A stretch of 64,000 nucleotides of DNA, from assembly GCF_016920785.2 (NCBI RefSeq), contig NW_024609846.1, positions 105,390,831 through 105,454,830 of the forward strand, read 5' to 3'. Of the stretch, positions 1 through 9,948 are shown piece after piece. The notes beneath the pieces were generated by a model. It ran no database searches. It had not been told where the DNA came from and saw nothing but the letters and a program-made list of their open reading frames with translations. The position numbers were made by a program, and so were the translations under genes. Source of the stretch: Ixodes scapularis (lineage: Eukaryota; Arthropoda; Arachnida; Ixodida; Ixodidae). How positions within the stretch are numbered: the stretch's first letter is position 1; each line of letters begins with the position of its first letter.

Positions 1-1448
1 TTTCTCTTTTTCTCGCTTTCGCATAATATGCTTGCTTCCGAACGTTCCTGCGCTCTCACTTGTTTATTATGTTTATTGTTACTGAAGTACATGCCTAGTT
101 GGTAAGGGAAACTCTATATGGCTGTATAACGGGTCTTTTCCATGTATCACGCTTTTCAGTCAGATTACTATGCTTGTTTTGCTTTAGGGCCCCAGACCTA
201 GTAAAGTTACCATATGGTAGCTTTTTGTCTGGAGGCCCGCCAGAGTAAATTTCTGGAAATATAAGCTTTCATTTCCTTTCATTCAGTGACACTAGGGAAA
301 ACACAAAGCTGAACACGAAAAGGATTGTGATCCTCCTATTTTTTTATTTGCAGAAAGTTTTAATACAGGTAAGTAAATCCCGTTTTGCGCTTTATAATCG
401 CGCGTTTATTCTAAGACCAAGCGAAAACCGAAATCATAAATGCGCGGTATTGAATTTTTGGGTCACCCTAATTTATCACGGAGAAATCTGGGTTGACTCT
501 GTATTTGTAAACACACGCAACATATTTACGAAACACATTTCTCTCGGTAATCATTACAATTCTGTTGTGTGGACATCGCGAAAAGAATCCTTTTAATCAA
601 GAAATGAATAATGCGGAGAGGAGCGGAGAGAAAAGAGATGGACAGCGTGCGGCGATGTAAGAGTGCCGTGCTCTGACTGCAAGGATTCGTGGGTTGACCT
701 TACCGCCCTGTCCCTCTAATCAGGGCGAGTAAGAGTGTTGTCTGCGTCTCACGCGGAGACTGGCGTTCGAACGCCGAACGTCGAACCCCGGCGTTCGACG
801 TTTCTTTCATCACCTGACTCCACATTTGTGCGCGGGTATGAGCGAGAACGTGATGACGTGGCGAGAGATCGACGTGTGACTGGTCCAGAGAGCTCGTAGC
901 TTCCATCGCGATGTCAGCTTAGCGATGAAATATATAGCTACGGGCATATACTAAAGAGTGGACGATGCATACGGTCGTTGCACAGTGAGAACGAATCGTC
1001 GACCAAGCGTGAACTTAAGAATAACTGGAATCCAGAATGATTAATGTGCGCAAAAAACTACATGAGCGTACTTGTGTTGCCGAGGGTCTTCGGCCGTGCG
1101 ACTTCCATATTAGAAATTTCGCAAAGGAAAAACGGCTGGAAAGTTTCCTGTGTCGGATAGGCACATATCCTGTGAGAGAAATATCCTCGAGCAGTTCATG
1201 CGTTTAGACACACACAGGAAGGGCAGTTAAACATTTATTTGGAAACAACAAGCTCAAGCACGGCCGTATTTCGGAATGATTGTTTCGATGTGAAAGGAAA
1301 TTGGGGAAAAATGGATCAAACAAGAGATGATTTTTTGGTTGATCATGTCAACCAGAACACAGCCTGCGTAGGCAGCCCTGAATGAAAAACAAAATACGTC
1401 ATTTTCGGTTCGCTCATTTACGCACAGATACTGGGATACTGAACAGAA
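1..1448. other. No recognisable gene
   Basis: A+T-rich to mixed sequence with no ORF that I recognise. An imperfect hairpin lies at about 191-232. Around 761-802 there is a cluster of short self-complementary GGCGTTCGAACGCC-like words. A minus-strand polyadenylation-type AATAAA lies at 1234-1239 and could serve the sulfotransferase whose stop codon is at 1575. No promoter or RNA gene is evident. Confidence 0.4.
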
Positions 1449-1525
1449 ATATGTCTTAGATGACTTTTATACTCCATTTCAAGAGTTACGCAAAAAGCTG
1501 TTCGAGGCATGGAGTTGTTAGAGTG
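1449..1525 (+). repeat. Short dispersed repeat, copy A
   Basis: This stretch matches 38941-39015 along its length (ATGACTTTTATAC, CAAGAGTT and GTTCGAGGCATGG are shared), with scattered substitutions. It lies just downstream of the sulfotransferase stop codon. The family is not identified; I take it as a fragment of a mobile element. Confidence 0.5.
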
Positions 1526-1574
1526 AATCAACATGGGTGAAAAAGGCACGAATAGGAAACAAACTACCGCTTTT

Positions 1575-2504
1575 TTACTTCTCATTCCATATGTGCATGA
1601 GATCTGTGCCCAAAGTCATCTCGTCAATCCTGGTTTCCATGCGTTGGGTTTGCTCCGGTGTAAATAACTCCTTCCAACCATTCACTTTTCCTCGCCGAAA
1701 GAACCTAAAGCCATTCTCTTCATTCCTCTTGGTACTGATATTGTTGCCCTTGCCCATAGGTGTGGACAAATCACACAAGACCGCCGAAGTAACCTCCGCT
1801 CCAGGCTCCAGGACACGGCTCATGAAGTCGAAACTGCTTTTGTTCAAGATCTCCCGAAACATATTTTGGTCGCCCTCGAGCATCTTTCCGTACTCTTCAC
1901 CCAGAAAATAGGCGAGTTTCAGGATCATTCCCGGGGTATCCGCTTTCAGTTGCTCGTACGTGAAGAAAAAGACGTTCGGGTCGTCCTTGCGGGCGTACCC
2001 GTGGAGCACGTGACCGAAGTAGTCCCCGTAACATAGGTCGCCCGTCACAAAAGCCTCGAAGAAGTCGTCGAACGTGCCGTCTTCGAACTGGAACTCGGTT
2101 ATGCCCCGCATGAAATGGTAGAGCGACACACACGTGTCCCACGGATTCCGAGCGACGTACACGTACTTTGCCCTGTCGTTAAAGTTCTTCAGGAGCAGTT
2201 TTTGGTGGGTCGTCACCATCCTCGGCAAAGGCAAGCCTTCTAGGGCCTCCGGACCGTGGTTTTCCAGGCGGGGAGATCGTCTGATTAAGTCGAGAAAGCT
2301 GGTCGCGCCCTGTCCGCGACCTAGGATGAGTTGGATGATCTGCATCGTCCACTGGGTCCCGCTCTTGGGGTAGGTCACGACGATTATGTCTCCGTCGCCC
2401 GGTCTGTAAACGGCAGCCTTGCGGGCCATAGCGGGAGGGACGAAAGGAGAGCATCTGATGCCATCGACGAATTGAGAGAGCGGAACTCGGCGCTGACGGT
2501 TCAT
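1575..2504 (-). CDS. Cytosolic sulfotransferase (Sulfotransfer_1 family)
   Basis: A single uninterrupted reading frame of 309 residues. It should transfer sulfonate from PAPS to a hydroxyl or amine of a small acceptor in the cytosol. Visible motifs are the 5'-phosphosulfate loop YPKSGTQW (residues 45-52), a histidine at 100 in the place of the catalytic base (TTHQK), the 3'-phosphate motif RNPWDTCVSLYHF (119-131), and the C-terminal PAPS-binding segment RRGKVNGWKELFTPEQ (270-285). The family consensus there is RKGxxGDWK; this copy has N-G where G-D is usual. Length fits the family (about 290-310). The frame stays open 16 codons further upstream, but those begin at GTG; the first ATG is at 2504, and the segment after it (SQFVDGIRCSPF) looks like a normal N-terminus. 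No intron is present, which is common for tick sulfotransferases and may reflect retroposition. The acceptor cannot be predicted from sequence. Confidence 0.9.
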   Translation of the reverse strand: MNRQRRVPLSQFVDGIRCSPFVPPAMARKAAVYRPGDGDIIVVTYPKSGTQWTMQIIQLILGRGQGATSFLDLIRRSPRLENHGPEALEGLPLPRMVTTHQKLLLKNFNDRAKYVYVARNPWDTCVSLYHFMRGITEFQFEDGTFDDFFEAFVTGDLCYGDYFGHVLHGYARKDDPNVFFFTYEQLKADTPGMILKLAYFLGEEYGKMLEGDQNMFREILNKSSFDFMSRVLEPGAEVTSAVLCDLSTPMGKGNNISTKRNEENGFRFFRRGKVNGWKELFTPEQTQRMETRIDEMTLGTDLMHIWNEK

Positions 2505-2606
2505 AGTGGTCGAAAGTCGTTGTGATCGGAGGTATACCTGTGGGGTAGACACGATTCTTGTTAGGTTGCTTGTGGTCGTTTCCTACGTATACGGTGGTTC
2601 TAAGGA

Positions 2607-2612
2607 TATATA
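2607..2612 (-). promoter_or_regulatory. Candidate TATA box of the sulfotransferase gene
   Basis: TATATA about 105 bases upstream of the ATG at 2504. If used, transcription would start near 2575-2580 and leave a 5' UTR of roughly 75 bases. Assignment rests on position and motif only. Confidence 0.35.
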
Positions 2613-2680
2613 CATAGGGCAGATATACTGGCCAATTGATCCTAACTAGTACTTTACAAAGGCTTTAAACTTATCCAATA

Positions 2681-2735
2681 AAGGGGTTGTCACACGGGTG
2701 AGAAATCCCTCCACTTGCTCCCCGGCATACTCTTC
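2681..2735 (+). repeat. Diverged end of the AAGGGG(T)nTTCACAC palindromic MITE family
   Basis: The run AAAGGGGTTGTCACACGGG followed by GAGAAATCC and CTCCCCGGCA resembles the ends of the palindromic MITEs at 5699-5870 and 19443-19610. I could not find the opposite end, so this is a degenerate or solo end. Confidence 0.35.
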
Positions 2736-3118
2736 GCGTGGTAAGTTTCACGCAACGTTTGGAAAGAAAGCAGCTTCGAGTCCATGGGAAGTGTATCATA
2801 GTCAAAACGCAACCGCGCGACATGTCCGGTATAGCCAAAACATTCTCGCGGACATGTTCCCGGACAAACGTGACCTAAAAGTTAACCCGAGGCAAGGAGC
2901 AAATATAATATTAATAATTAAATAAGACGGACAATCATGTACAAAGTAACACCATACTCCGTCTTACTTTAAGTCCGACCGGAAGCTGACACTACCTTCC
3001 GGTGGAGCCAATCAAACAGCGACAAAAGTGCGTCGTCATTGCGCTCCTTGTCTTTGTGTACGCTTGCAATCACCGACAAAACCAGTTACACACAGTGAAG
3101 CGCCGTCTATTAAGGCGT

Positions 3119-3600
3119 TAATCGATAGAAAGGACCACTTTGCACCTGAACAAACGCTACGAATGCGAGCCTCATCTCGCAAGGACGGCGACTGACCTCG
3201 GAATGTGCGTGGGATACCGAAGGAAGCACGAAGCTGATCGAAGCTGGTATTCGGAGAACGTGAAGCCAGGTTGCGCCGGAGTGGCAGCTTTCGCTCTTCT
3301 GGACGCCCGAATGTCGTTCAGTACAGGAATATGTAGGCGGTATGTACCGAGAGAGGGAGTAAATGGGTGAATTTGAGGGCAGCAGGTGCAACATCGGAAG
3401 GCTACGTACGGTGCGCCAATCAGCGGAAACGCGTCCTCCGCGCATGAGTGGGAAACTCCCCTCTAAGAGAGAAGGCGCGGTGCTTGATCATGTGCGCGAC
3501 GAAGCTCTGTTTCCTGCATCTGCTCGCTCCTAAAATTACGTGTGCTGTATGTTCGTACAGCTGGAATTTCCCAAGGGGCGCCTGGTATCCGAGCTGTATT
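3119..3600 (+). repeat. Dispersed repeat, copy 1 (partner at 44852-45265)
   Basis: Closely parallels 44852-45265 in the same orientation. Shared blocks include TTTGCACCTGAACAA, GACGGCAACTGACCTC-like, GGATACCGAAG, GAAGCTGATC, GGTATTCGGAGA and GAGTGGCAGCTTT; the tail (CATCTGCTCGCTCCTAAAA, then CAGCTGGAA) is also shared. No coding potential is convincing and no terminal repeats were found, so the superfamily is unknown. Confidence 0.6.
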
Positions 3601-4558
3601 TCAAGAGAAGTTGAAACGGTTCTGAAATTGATTAAAAACACTCATTTGTTTAATCATATTCCAGGAAAAAAGAATATCTCAAAAACTAGACTAATTCTTG
3701 TCCGCCTTACCTCGAAAGACGCATTTTGAAGTTGCATTGAAACCACGCCTCTCTGCGGCAGCGGGAGAGGGCAGTAAAAGGAGAAGGGAAAACATGATGT
3801 CACGAAAGGCTCCTCGCTGGTGCTTCTCGACTCGGAGAGCCAACGTCGTGTGTGGTATTACTTTTTTTTTTTTTTTTGTGAAGTCTTCACGATCTATAGA
3901 TGGCGCCACCGGCCATCACTGTCTCCCATGGCCCTAGGCCGTCCACCCCTGCCCCCAGGGTGCGAGGCCCCGTGATTCGGCTTTTTGAATAAACAATGTG
4001 GCTCGAACTTTTAACCGACTCGAACGTCTCTTTTTCTTTCGGCGTTGGCGCGCTGGTCTGCAGCATGTGAGTTTTTTTTTCTTTGCTTTCCGCAGGCCCA
4101 CGTGGGCTCCGCGTCTTCCCTACTTTATTTTGTGCGTTTTTTCTTGTCAATTTACAATATCCTGCATCCTCGATACTGCGCTAGTTGTTGATTCATGCTT
4201 CTGAAAGATGCCAGCTGAACGCAGGAAGATACACACAGAGAGAGGGAGAGAGAGAGAAAAGACAAACACGCTGTTGGACTAGCAACCATTTACTGAAGAT
4301 CTTCCACACCCATAAGTTTCATATCTCCGAACGAATGGACGTTTCAAAGAAGAGGTTTATCTCCAGTAAATGGTTGCTAGCCCGTCAGTTCCGAGCATCC
4401 TTCTACAGAAGAGGCAGGTACCTCAGCGAATCCGAGGAGCTTACGCGACGCGGAGACGAAACGAGGTAAGAATTTCAAGTTGATAGTTGCATGATAGATG
4501 CAATTGGAAACGCGCCTGCTCATTTTATGACATCACGGCACGACTAACGTTTCAGCTC
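3601..4558. other. No recognisable gene; small inverted repeat
   Basis: Contains a T15 run near 3860, further T-tracts, and a perfect inverted pair CTAGCAACCATTTACT (4279-4294) and AGTAAATGGTTGCTAG (4365-4380), which could be the core of a small MITE. No ORF here resembles a known protein. Confidence 0.4.
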
Positions 4559-4561
4559 TTT

Positions 4562-5070
4562 TTTAAAGGGACCATGAAATGAATTTTTGGCTGCGATAAA
4601 TTGGAATTTTACCAGCATATCCTGTAGGGCGCCAAAATAAAACTAATGCTCGAGCGTGCAAAGCCTAAAGCCTGCGTTTCGGTACGAACATTTGAGAATA
4701 TAGCGGACTATTTCGTGCCTCCTTTCATTGAAAGTGCTTTGCCTTTTCACTGTGATGCATCCGCAGTGCCAAAGCACGTCAGCCGAGCCCAGCTTACGCA
4801 TTGGACACAAGCACTGCGTCGCTGGGACGTCTGCGCTCGTCAACAATCAATCTGTCCACGAATATTTGGATTCGCGTTCATGGCCATGAGTGCCGTGAAA
4901 GCGCTTATCATCACTTGAGAATGACAAACACCATGGCATGGCTTAAAAAGCACGGTGGAAGCTTAGAGTCATCGTTTTCTGGTGCCAAAGCACGTCACAA
5001 CCGCGTGATCTGTTATTTCGTTTTTGAGTTGAGGATTAATGCTAAGAAGGAAGAAGTCGAAAAATATTCC
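4562..5070 (+). mobile_element. MITE family M1, copy 1 (truncated)
   Basis: Begins TTTAAAGGGACCATGAAATGA and is homologous, in inverted orientation, to 6387-6917. Shared blocks include CGAATATTTGGATTCGCGTTC, AGCACGGTGGAAGC and GAGTTGAGGATTAA. The opposite terminus is missing here (the copy ends near AAAATATTCCGG), so it is truncated. No transposase is encoded. Confidence 0.6.
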
Positions 5071-5380
5071 GGTGGCTTAGCTCGGCTATGCTAGGATACA
5101 CGTAGCGTGAGCTTATGCGCGCAAAAGGAGAGGTGCTATCAAGCGTCTCCGGTGCAGCGTCAGACTTGGCTACTGCGCAACGGAGGCGGACAGCTGGGCA
5201 CGCGGCGGCGCCAGTACGGCTGCCGCGGCTATGACGTCACTCCTCTGGAATGTGCAGTAACGTCCCTGGGTATTTTTTCGAACGCAGTGCGCGCGCGGTG
5301 GCAGCGGTGGCTCCGGCGCGCCAGCTGTGCGCCGTGTGAGGTCACTGCTCCTCGCGCTTGCGCAGCACGGAGCACGGCTC

Positions 5381-5515
5381 AATAGAGAGTTTTAGCAGAT
5401 CGTTTTTTCGCCCCAATAACCACACCCGATAACGATAGGATGCATGCCCAAGGCCGCCGGAGCGGAGTGGAGGTATCGTTATTGGGGCGAGAAAACGATC
5501 TGCTAAAACTCTTAT
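5381..5515. mobile_element. Hairpin MITE with ~38 bp inverted arms
   Basis: Arms at 5381-5420 and 5478-5515 are almost perfectly complementary (AGAGTTTTAGCAGATCGTTT and its reverse complement), separated by about 57 bases. A target duplication is not clear. It is non-coding. Confidence 0.6.
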
Positions 5516-5698
5516 TATGCGAGCCACGCGAAACTGCTCAACCTCGGCCAGTGTAGCTCACGCTAAAAAAAAAAAAAATTGGGTTGTGTGTGTGTTTATA
5601 CAGCCTAGAACTTGGTCTGCCTCACAGGAGCGACGAGTCTCCCAGCTGTAGATGAAAAATTTAGCCAGTGCGGTAGAGCCGCTAGCCTGGGGTCTTTA

Positions 5699-5870
5699 AA
5701 GGGGTATTCACACGTGCCGGGGAGAAATCCCGGGGATTTCTCCCCGGCACGCGCATCCCACGACGAAAACGACAGGCTTTGCGATGTGCAAAAGCCTCGC
5801 GTTTTCATCTCGTGATGCGCGCGTGCCGGGGAGAAATCCCCGGGATTTCTCCCTCGTGTGAATACCCCTT
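5699..5870. mobile_element. Palindromic MITE family M2, copy 1
   Basis: About 172 bp that is close to self-complementary end to end. It opens AAGGGGTATTCACAC and closes GTGTGAATACCCCTT. Inside each arm is a second palindrome, GGAGAAATCCCGGGGATTTC and its continuation. The copy at 19443-19610 is the same family with the central segment in reverse orientation. Flanks are TTTA and AACG, so the duplication length is uncertain. Confidence 0.75.
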
Positions 5871-5874
5871 AACG

Positions 5875-6052
5875 TGCATCACGCAGTAGTGATACACGAC
5901 CGCACGCCGGTACGATGCTCATCCAGATCGAAACGGGCAGGGGTGGGGCTCGAACCCAGGATCCCTGGGTTCTGCAGCGCGAGCTTTCGCTCCACGTGCT
6001 CCGAGCTGGTGTGCGCTAGACCACTCGGCCACCGATCCCCCTGTGAAACGAT
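5875..6052 (-). mobile_element. tRNA-derived SINE
   Basis: Read on the minus strand, the head carries an A box (GTGGCCGAGTGG) and a B box (GGTTCGAGCCC) spaced as in a long-variable-arm tRNA (Ser/Leu type), with a GGGATCGG start. The acceptor stem does not pair and one T-stem pair is lost, so it is not a functional tRNA. A 60-base body follows (CGTACCGGCGTGCGGTCGTG). The body recurs at 45299-45345 and a decayed head at 62557-62670. Pol III transcription from internal promoters is what the family uses; I infer none for this copy. Confidence 0.65.
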
Positions 6053-6085
6053 TTTGTAGCTCACGCTACAAAATCATTTCACAGT
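6041..6085. repeat. Inverted repeat, 20-bp arms
   Basis: CTGTGAAACGATTTTGTAGC and its near-complement GCTACAAAATCATTTCACAG are separated by four bases (TCAC). It lies exactly between the SINE head and the next MITE. It may be a residual terminus of the M1 family (TCATGAAACGATTTTT is its end). Confidence 0.5.
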
Positions 6086-6385
6086 GTACTAGAATACGGC
6101 GCGACTCGACATTGGGAACTTGTGAGGCTGCGCGTGTTGACAACAATCGCGGCTCTGCCGTCCACAGCGGTCCACAGGGCAGCAGAAAGTCGCTGCAATC
6201 CGCAGCGACTTTCTGCTGCCCTTTGCGCCTGCACGCGGTGCACGCGCACACCACCACTATACTGACCTTACTGCCGATGCGCCGGTGTCCACTCCTATCG
6301 TAATCTACACCCACGGTGTCTACACCAAACGACTTACGCGAGCTGCTCCGGTTCCAAGACCGCCCCGTATTCTAGTACAGTGTAC
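6083..6385. mobile_element. MITE M3 with internal perfect 20-bp hairpin
   Basis: Terminal inverted repeats GTGTACTAGAATACGG (left) and CCGTATTCTAGTAC (right). At the centre, 6177-6196 and 6202-6221 form a perfect 20-bp stem (GGGCAGCAGAAAGTCGCTGC) with a 5-base loop. It is non-coding. Confidence 0.6.
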
Positions 6386-6386
6386 T

Positions 6387-6917
6387 TTAAAGGGGTCATG
6401 AAACGATTTTTCTACTTTTTCCTCTTTAGCTTTAATCCTCAACTCAAATGCGAATTGTGAAATCACGTAGTCGTAACATTCTTCGGCACCGGTGCGATGA
6501 CTCCTAGCTTCCACCGTGCTTTTTATGCACGCCATAGAACTTGTCATTCCCCAGTAACGATAAGTTCCGTCCCACGAACGCGAATCCAAATATTCGTCGA
6601 CGGATTGATGGTTGACGAGCGCATACGTCCGAGTGGCGCAGTTCTCGTGTCCAATGCGTGAGCTGGGCTCGGCTGACGTCAGGTTGGCGCCGCTGACGCG
6701 CTTTGGGAACCGCGGATGCATCATAGTGAAAAGGCGGAGAGCTTTCGAAGGAAAGAAGGTACAAAATAGTCCGCTATATTTCCAAATGTTTGTACCGAAA
6801 AGCTGGCTTCTGACTCTCTACCCTCTTTCTTTTGGCCAACTAAACGATATGCGATTAGTAAAGTCCGAGTTTAAAATCATTCATCCCAACCCAGAATTCG
6901 TTTCATATCCCCTTTGA
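6387..6917 (-). mobile_element. MITE family M1, copy 2 (full length, inverted)
   Basis: Plus-strand left end TTAAAGGGGTCATGAAACGA and right end CGTTTCATATCCCCTTTGA are inverted repeats. Interior is homologous to 4562-5070 in the opposite orientation. About 530 bp. The left flank is TTAA; the right one has decayed to TTTGA. No transposase is present. Confidence 0.6.
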
Positions 6918-7880
6918 CTATGCCAGCACTACTCTTTTTATCCTGGCGAAGCTCCCCCAAACTGTCGTCGGCGCACCACTCATTGCGAACGCTTGACGGA
7001 GCTATGTTAATAGGGTTCAGCATCATCATTATTATCGGACGTGAGTAGCATCGTCAGCTTTCGCGCAGTTGGCGAGGTTTGTGATCGGCGTTCGATATGG
7101 TCTGCGTTCGCTTCGCCACGTATTTTCGCCCTGTATTTTCAAAAACCTTACCGTCGTGCGCCGTATTTTTTAAATTTTTTTTTCAACATAACGCATTGTA
7201 AACAGTGAATTCTTGCCAAATCCCACAAATACAAAATCATTAGCCCCCCCCCCCCCCCCTTTCCCCGCGCACACACACACACCCCGTCGGGTTCAATCAG
7301 AGCAGGGTATACGCGAAAATTTCTCTTACACCGTAGTTTATTGTTCAATAAAATGGTCTAAAAAGCGCGAAATAAACATAAACGACGCGAACAGGAGCTT
7401 TTAATTCACGCGCCAGCCTCTCCGACTTCCCATAGCTCACCAGGATAACTGTGTTCGCTCGCTCTTTTAGTGCTAGCTCCGTAAAGAAAACGCTTTAGGC
7501 GCGGAGCACTCTTGAGGACCCGCGTCGTCTGCAACGGGCCGACCTCTTTTTCCCCTGATTAAAAGTTTGCGGTCAAACTTCGACAAAACTTCATTCTTTA
7601 GCTTTTTAACCCACCGAGGAATTACAGTATAGTATATCGTTTTCTTGCCAGAGCCTACCAAATAAAAGGAAAGAAGCGAAATTTGAATGTCGGTCCCATG
7701 CATTCCACAGGGCCATAACAGCGTGAAGGAATGAGAATGGCGGCCTTCCCCGCTCAGCTGGGAGCAGCTGGGAGTTCACGCGCATGCGCTCGCGCCTCTC
7801 GCCCTGCGCCGCCGGTTGTTTGGCGCACGCGGAAGGGGGCCGTTACGGCGTCGAGATAATAAACTGGTCAAACTCTCCCA
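6918..7880. other. No recognisable gene
   Basis: Contains a C-rich and CA-rich tract at about 7245-7283 and otherwise unique-looking sequence. A 76-codon minus-strand frame (7473-7703) has no motif that I recognise. 7735-7860 is GC-rich. Confidence 0.4.
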
Positions 7881-7881
7881 C

Positions 7882-8607
7882 ATACGGCTCTGACTTAGTG
7901 AGGCTCTGAGTGGGCGCAACTCAAATCCTGGAGAGCGCACACCTCATCAACGCCATAAGAACCGAATGGTTAGAAATACCGGTCATTCGGATCATCTGGA
8001 CCCCTGCACATCTAGGCTTATCCGGCAACGAAAGTGCTCACGCACTAGCCCGAGCGGTAGCGACAAACCGGGCTTTGTCGGATGGGATCAGGATACAGCG
8101 GGACCCAGAGCCAAACACACCCGCGGACTCCCAGTCCCTCCGCACTCCAACTGACACACACCTTAACAGCTACCACCTGGTAACAGAATACTACCGAACA
8201 ACCCGCCGGGTCCTGCCCCTTCCGCATCGGGCGCTATCCCGGGCAGAGGCAGCGGACTGGCGACAACTTCAAACGTTTACGTTCCCTAACCTCCACCAGC
8301 GACATCGCTGGTTCCCCAACCGGTACCCAGGCACTTGTCCGGGATGTGGCAGCGATCAGCCTAACCTGTACCACTCCATCTGGGAATGCCGTCACCCCCT
8401 CGGTGAGGGTATCACCCCATTCCTTCCCCCACCTTTTCCTCCTGGGAGGCGGCCCTTTCCGGCACAGAGCTCGATGACCAGCAGCGACTGGTTGAGCGAG
8501 CCCGCCGAATCTGGGCGGCCAACGGAGCCCTGGACTATGGGCACCGACCAGAGACCGCAAGGTCCTTTCACTTTATCAATTAATAAAGTTTACGATGATG
8601 ATGATGG
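7882..8607 (+). mobile_element. I-type LINE, 5'-truncated: RNase H end and zinc finger
   Basis: The frame open from 7910 to 8647 encodes the C-terminal part of a non-LTR retrotransposon polyprotein. WTPAHLGLSGNESAHALARA matches the last RNase H motif (HxGxxGNExAxxLA). The segment CPGCGSDQPNLYHSIWEC (near codon 144) is the CCHC-type finger that follows RNase H in I-clade elements. An AATAAAG signal at 8583-8589 precedes a (GAT)n tail at 8593-8607, the expected 3' end. Everything upstream of RNase H is missing, as in typical 5' truncation. It is an inactive fragment. Confidence 0.8.
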
Positions 8608-8639
8608 AGAGCGTTTACAATTTAATGGCGGCGCCAGAG

Positions 8640-9750
8640 GGAGATGATTGGGAAAGGATACGCGCCAATGTTGCCTGCGCGGTCTGAGCTGAACTGATCG
8701 AGCATGCGTTCTCGCTATCGAGTTTGTCCACAATGCTCCGCGAATATCATGGCCGCTTGGTTAGCCGTGCCGCGAGCCAAACAGTGACTGAGAAAAGTCT
8801 GCGGTTTGCTCAAAGCAATGTCTCAGCTGATACTGAATCAAGAAAGTGTTGTCCGAGCTACTGCTCGAGCTTAAGCAGCGTCCGATGCGTTCGCGCGTCT
8901 CAACCTTGACAGAGCTTTCCTGAGTAGGTCTCAGTTGACACGCTGCTTCGGTCAAGCCGGCCGTGATTACTGCGACTGTCGCATATGTTATCACAGGGGA
9001 TTTGACGAGGCGTAATAAAGGTAAGTAAGCTCTCAGAGATAGAGGCGCAAGCATGTGTCATTGTACGTTTCATTTTTTGCACAAACAAGGCAGGCAGTGT
9101 CACACTCAAAGCTTGGCTTCACGCTGAATGCTACAGTTGCTTGTGCTAAACGAGAGAACTGCTGCTGTTATTACTGTTTGTACTAGTTCGTAACCCTAGC
9201 ACGTACAGCTATGAAAATGATTAAAAAATTGCTGCTGGGCTAGTTGCTTTTTGAATCTGGAATCAAACTGGTTGCGCTTGTCCTGTCCACTCCTTTTATC
9301 ATCGTCTGTGTTGCGCATAACCAGTTTTATTAGGCATGAAAATGATTACCTGTGTCTTAGTACGCAGCCGTGCTAAGGTAGAGCCGTACACACACACAGG
9401 TCATGGTGGGATGCAGAAAACGACTTGCGGAGCTTCGGCGCAGAGAACGGTTGGCGCTTCAATTAATGAAGGTTAATGCACCATTTCGTGCTTACGCATT
9501 GTCATTCAGACAAGGAAAAAAAGCAGCTGAAAATAGAATTATGTAGAATGCAAGTGGAGCCATAATACTGCACTTACTGGTGCATATCACATTTTACCCA
9601 TGCGATTCATGAATGAAACTAATGACTCAACTTTCTGGTTAAAGTAACAGCTACCTACAAGTGATGCCCAAAAATAGAGAAAACGCTTTCCTTGAAAAAT
9701 AAAGTTACTTCAGGAGTGTAGCGGCTTCACATTTGCTGCTAGGACATGAA
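8640..9750. other. No recognisable gene
   Basis: Mixed sequence with a good splice-donor word (GGTAAGTAAG, from 9020) after a stretch with a 61-codon frame (8724-8909). I cannot connect it to another exon, so I do not call a gene. The rest is A+T-rich and anonymous. Confidence 0.35.
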
Positions 9751-9948
9751 CGCAATCTCGATTTCAGCTGTTCTGACAGGAAGTGAAATCTGCATGTGAG
9801 GTACTTCATGATGACCCTCCATTTAACATAGTGGCATTTCGGGAGCTGGACCTGCTGAGTCATGTCAAGCGTTTTTTTGAGGAGCTGCTTCAGGAGGTTT
9901 GACCTCTACAGCTTCCGGAGCTGTGGGGTGAGTGCCTGAAACAACTTC

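Noticed and set aside
354..368. 15-nt microexon between TTTGCAG and GTAAGT
   Set aside because: Such short bracketed stretches occur by chance; nothing links it to a gene.
1575..2552. Sulfotransferase start at 2552
   Set aside because: That codon is GTG; in a eukaryote the ATG at 2504 is the proper start.
5940..6045. Functional tRNA-Ser/Leu gene
   Set aside because: A and B boxes are good but the acceptor stem is unpaired and a SINE body follows.
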